This document shows, in pieces, positions 62,091-64,000 of a stretch of DNA of 64,000 nt (position 1 is its first letter; each line of letters opens with the position of its first letter). The stretch spans positions 124,001 to 188,000 of the forward strand of contig CAJQUW010008680.1 of the NCBI GenBank assembly GCA_907163375.1. The letters are read 5' to 3'. The DNA comes from Prostheceraeus crozeri. Lineage: Eukaryota > Platyhelminthes > Polycladida > Euryleptidae. The position numbers and the translations under genes were made by a program. The notes under the pieces are model-generated. The model saw only the letters and a program-made list of their open reading frames with translations. It was not told the DNA's origin and searched no databases.

Positions 62091-63260
62091 CGTAGACGGT
62101 CATTCACCTGGCAATGATGACTGAGCTAGCCGAAAGGTCTTGCTGAATATATTTACGCATCTAAGATTTATTGTTTCTTCAAAGTTGTTGAGAGTCCTTC
62201 ATTCCTCCGTTTGCGATACATATCCTTGCGCAGGACTCTAGGTCATAGCTCTCACTACTAATTCACTTCTGAACTCAACTTCATCGTGAGGAAGTTGATA
62301 TTCTAACATTCCATCCTTGTACAAGTTTCTTATTTTTTTGTCTGAACTTCGACGATAGCTCCTAATCTAAGAAGATTGAAATTACATTGTCTGATTGGAT
62401 TATACACATGAAAGATTTCCTCTGTTCAGTACATGCAGTCATTCTTTGTAATTCATTAACTGCGAGCTTCATTCTTTCCATGTTGCAACAATGTTTTATC
62501 GCTTTCGTTTGACTATTTTCTGTGAAAGAAGGATTTTCTGAAGATTAATAACATTCCTTGTTATCTGTAGACTCGTAATGGACATCATTTAAAACCTTGC
62601 ATGACACTCAGAGCATTGCTTGTATTACATTATGAAAATTCGAGAATGCCTCTAGTTCGATAACAATATTACAGTGCTGAAAACTGTCCCGATTTTTTGA
62701 CCTCGAAATTCTCAAAATTTAGCTTTCTCGATGTTTTTTCCCGATTTTTTGGATTTTGAAATTTGAAATTTGTTTTAGTAGTCGAAGTTAGGTGCTGGAG
62801 TACGAATTTCCTATATACACTGTATTCACGTGCATGGGCCTCCTGTCTTCTTTTGAAGTACTTCTTGCACTGATATTAAATATACATTCGATTCTTTTTG
62901 GGAAAATTGAGGGTAACAACATAGAGAAACGCTCTATTTGTACAAACTCAAGAAATCGTCCAACTCGACACCATAAGACTAAACTGTCGATTGTTTAACT
63001 TAAATGCATATTTTCGTATGTTATTTTGCCAATTGTTTTGCCTTATTATTTCATTATTTCTGATTATTCACCAATTGTATTTTCTCACAATTAGGTCTAA
63101 TATATGATAGCTGACGATCGAGTTATGCGAGTTTTAAATCTGAAATTCCAGAAGAATCGTGCAGTTTGTTTCTAACACTTTTACATTTTTTTGTTTTTTG
63201 CTAGTCAGAATACATTCATTTTTATACGAGTATTTGTACGAGAGCATAATTTTCTATTAA
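62091..63260. other. Nothing recognised
   Basis: No supported feature; some cccgattttttg repeats near 62690-62750. Confidence 0.45.
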
Positions 63261-64000
63261 CTCCTTAGCGACCATGACGGACATATCCGTCACCATGAAC
63301 ACCGCCATGACGGACATATCCGTCATGAATGATTACTTTGTCTTGTCATCGAATTCCACTGTTATTTCAGTGTGTTGAGGTTTGTTGTTGAGTTTGGCGC
63401 TTTCTAAAGATAAATTCTTTCACAGACAGACTGACACACACAGCGCACACCTGCTGCGAACATTCAAGCATAAATTCAAGCCTGTTTATCATGAAAATGA
63501 AGTCTCATATGTCGAGCTGGTGACGATGAGTGTCAGCTGACACGCTCTTCCAATGAGCAGTCAAGCTAGAAAACTACAACGAACGGCTATGGATGAAGCA
63601 GTTTTCAATCAGTTTTGTGAACACTATGGCTTATGTGCGTCCTTCGTGAGTCAGACGACCAGCACGCCTAATAGAGTGAATCGGATGACGCGCTGATGAT
63701 GAGACCGACTCATTACACAGCAGACGATGATGCGAACTCAGATTCGTCAAGTGAGAGTGGAGTCCATGCGTCATCATTTACTTGGACGTCTGTAATAACA
63801 GCGGACAATGATACCATGGGCACTCCAGATTTCACAGGTGTATCTGGATGGGCCGATAATTTTGAAACAAATGAAATTATGAAGCAATCGACAATGTCGT
63901 CGAATTCTTACCCGACATTTTGTTTGAATCTCTCGCAGACTGGACTAATGCCAGAGTGCTAATTGTTAATGCCGAAAGATGTCTTTAGGATGGGAATAAA
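63261..64000 (+). mobile_element. Left end of a piggyBac-type transposon, runs off the window
   Basis: A TTAA (63257-63260) precedes ctccttagcgaccatgacgg. This is followed by two copies, 33 bp apart, of the near-palindrome tgacggacatatccgtca (63275-63292 and 63308-63325). A TTAA target and such subterminal repeats fit piggyBac-type elements. The coding part that follows supports this. Confidence 0.7.
63589..64000 (+). pseudogene. piggyBac-type transposase N-terminus, broken and partial
   Basis: Three frames each carry a plausible piece: MDEAVFNQFCEHYG from 63589, an acidic leader and FTWTSVITADND then PDFTGVSGW (63696-63962), and FLPDILFESLADWTNARV from 63905. The acidic N-terminus, the FTGxxG motif and the FxxLFxxxLxxxxxxxN-like segment are in the order known for piggyBac transposases. 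Frame changes near 63680 and 63890 break it. The catalytic core is outside the window. Confidence 0.55.

Noticed and set aside
1-64000. CRISPR array or bacterial operon
   Set aside because: No regularly spaced identical repeats with unique spacers, no ribosome-binding pattern; the DNA is eukaryotic with introns.

Overview
This window looks like animal nuclear DNA. It is AT-rich, its only recognisable host gene is split into short exons by very long introns, and the introns are filled with eukaryotic transposons. The mix (Penelope-like, P-type, piggyBac-type, Tc1, pogo-type, many hAT relics, a tRNA-derived SINE, and both APE-type and RLE-type LINEs) suggests a marine or other invertebrate. An echinoderm- or hemichordate-like genome is possible, but that is low-confidence inference.

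The host gene is a lysyl-oxidase-like gene (LOXL2/3/4 type) on the plus strand. I recognise four consecutive exons: 1643-1802 (second half of the last SRCR domain), 5079-5222 (SRCR to catalytic linker), 29220-29340 (start of the lysyl oxidase domain) and 48645-48814 (copper and quinone cofactor region). Splice sites and codon phases agree at all three junctions. The copper motif HRHYH is assembled across the exon 3/exon 4 junction, which is interrupted by a 19.3 kb intron. Upstream exons and the C-terminal catalytic exons lie outside the window or were not found.

Intron A (1803-5078) holds a Tc1-type element with terminal repeats (3372-5041) and a frameshifted transposase. Intron B (5223-29219) holds a Penelope-like relic on the minus strand, a pogo/CENP-B-type relic (7193-8374), two copies of a SINE, a degenerate hAT-like element, an RLE-type LINE relic, a long-TIR MITE (21143-21941), a 5'-truncated APE-type LINE with an uninterrupted 828-residue ORF (22961-25447, minus) and other LINE fragments.

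Intron C (29341-48644) holds hAT elements, a minisatellite built on the palindrome TGACGTCA, a 1.8 kb element with TIRs (38332-40155), a 29-bp minisatellite and a complete P-type transposon with a THAP9-like transposase (43552-47145) flanked by an exact 8-bp target duplication. DNA after the fourth exon holds a tRNA-like gene, several hAT MITEs, a second Penelope endonuclease fragment, large foldbacks, a TTAA-flanked element with a MADF-like ORF, a second copy of the 1.8 kb element with a hAT element nested in it, and the left end of a piggyBac-type element running off the window.

No operon or CRISPR array is present. The transposons are not functionally linked to the host gene, except that some could affect its splicing or intronic regulation.
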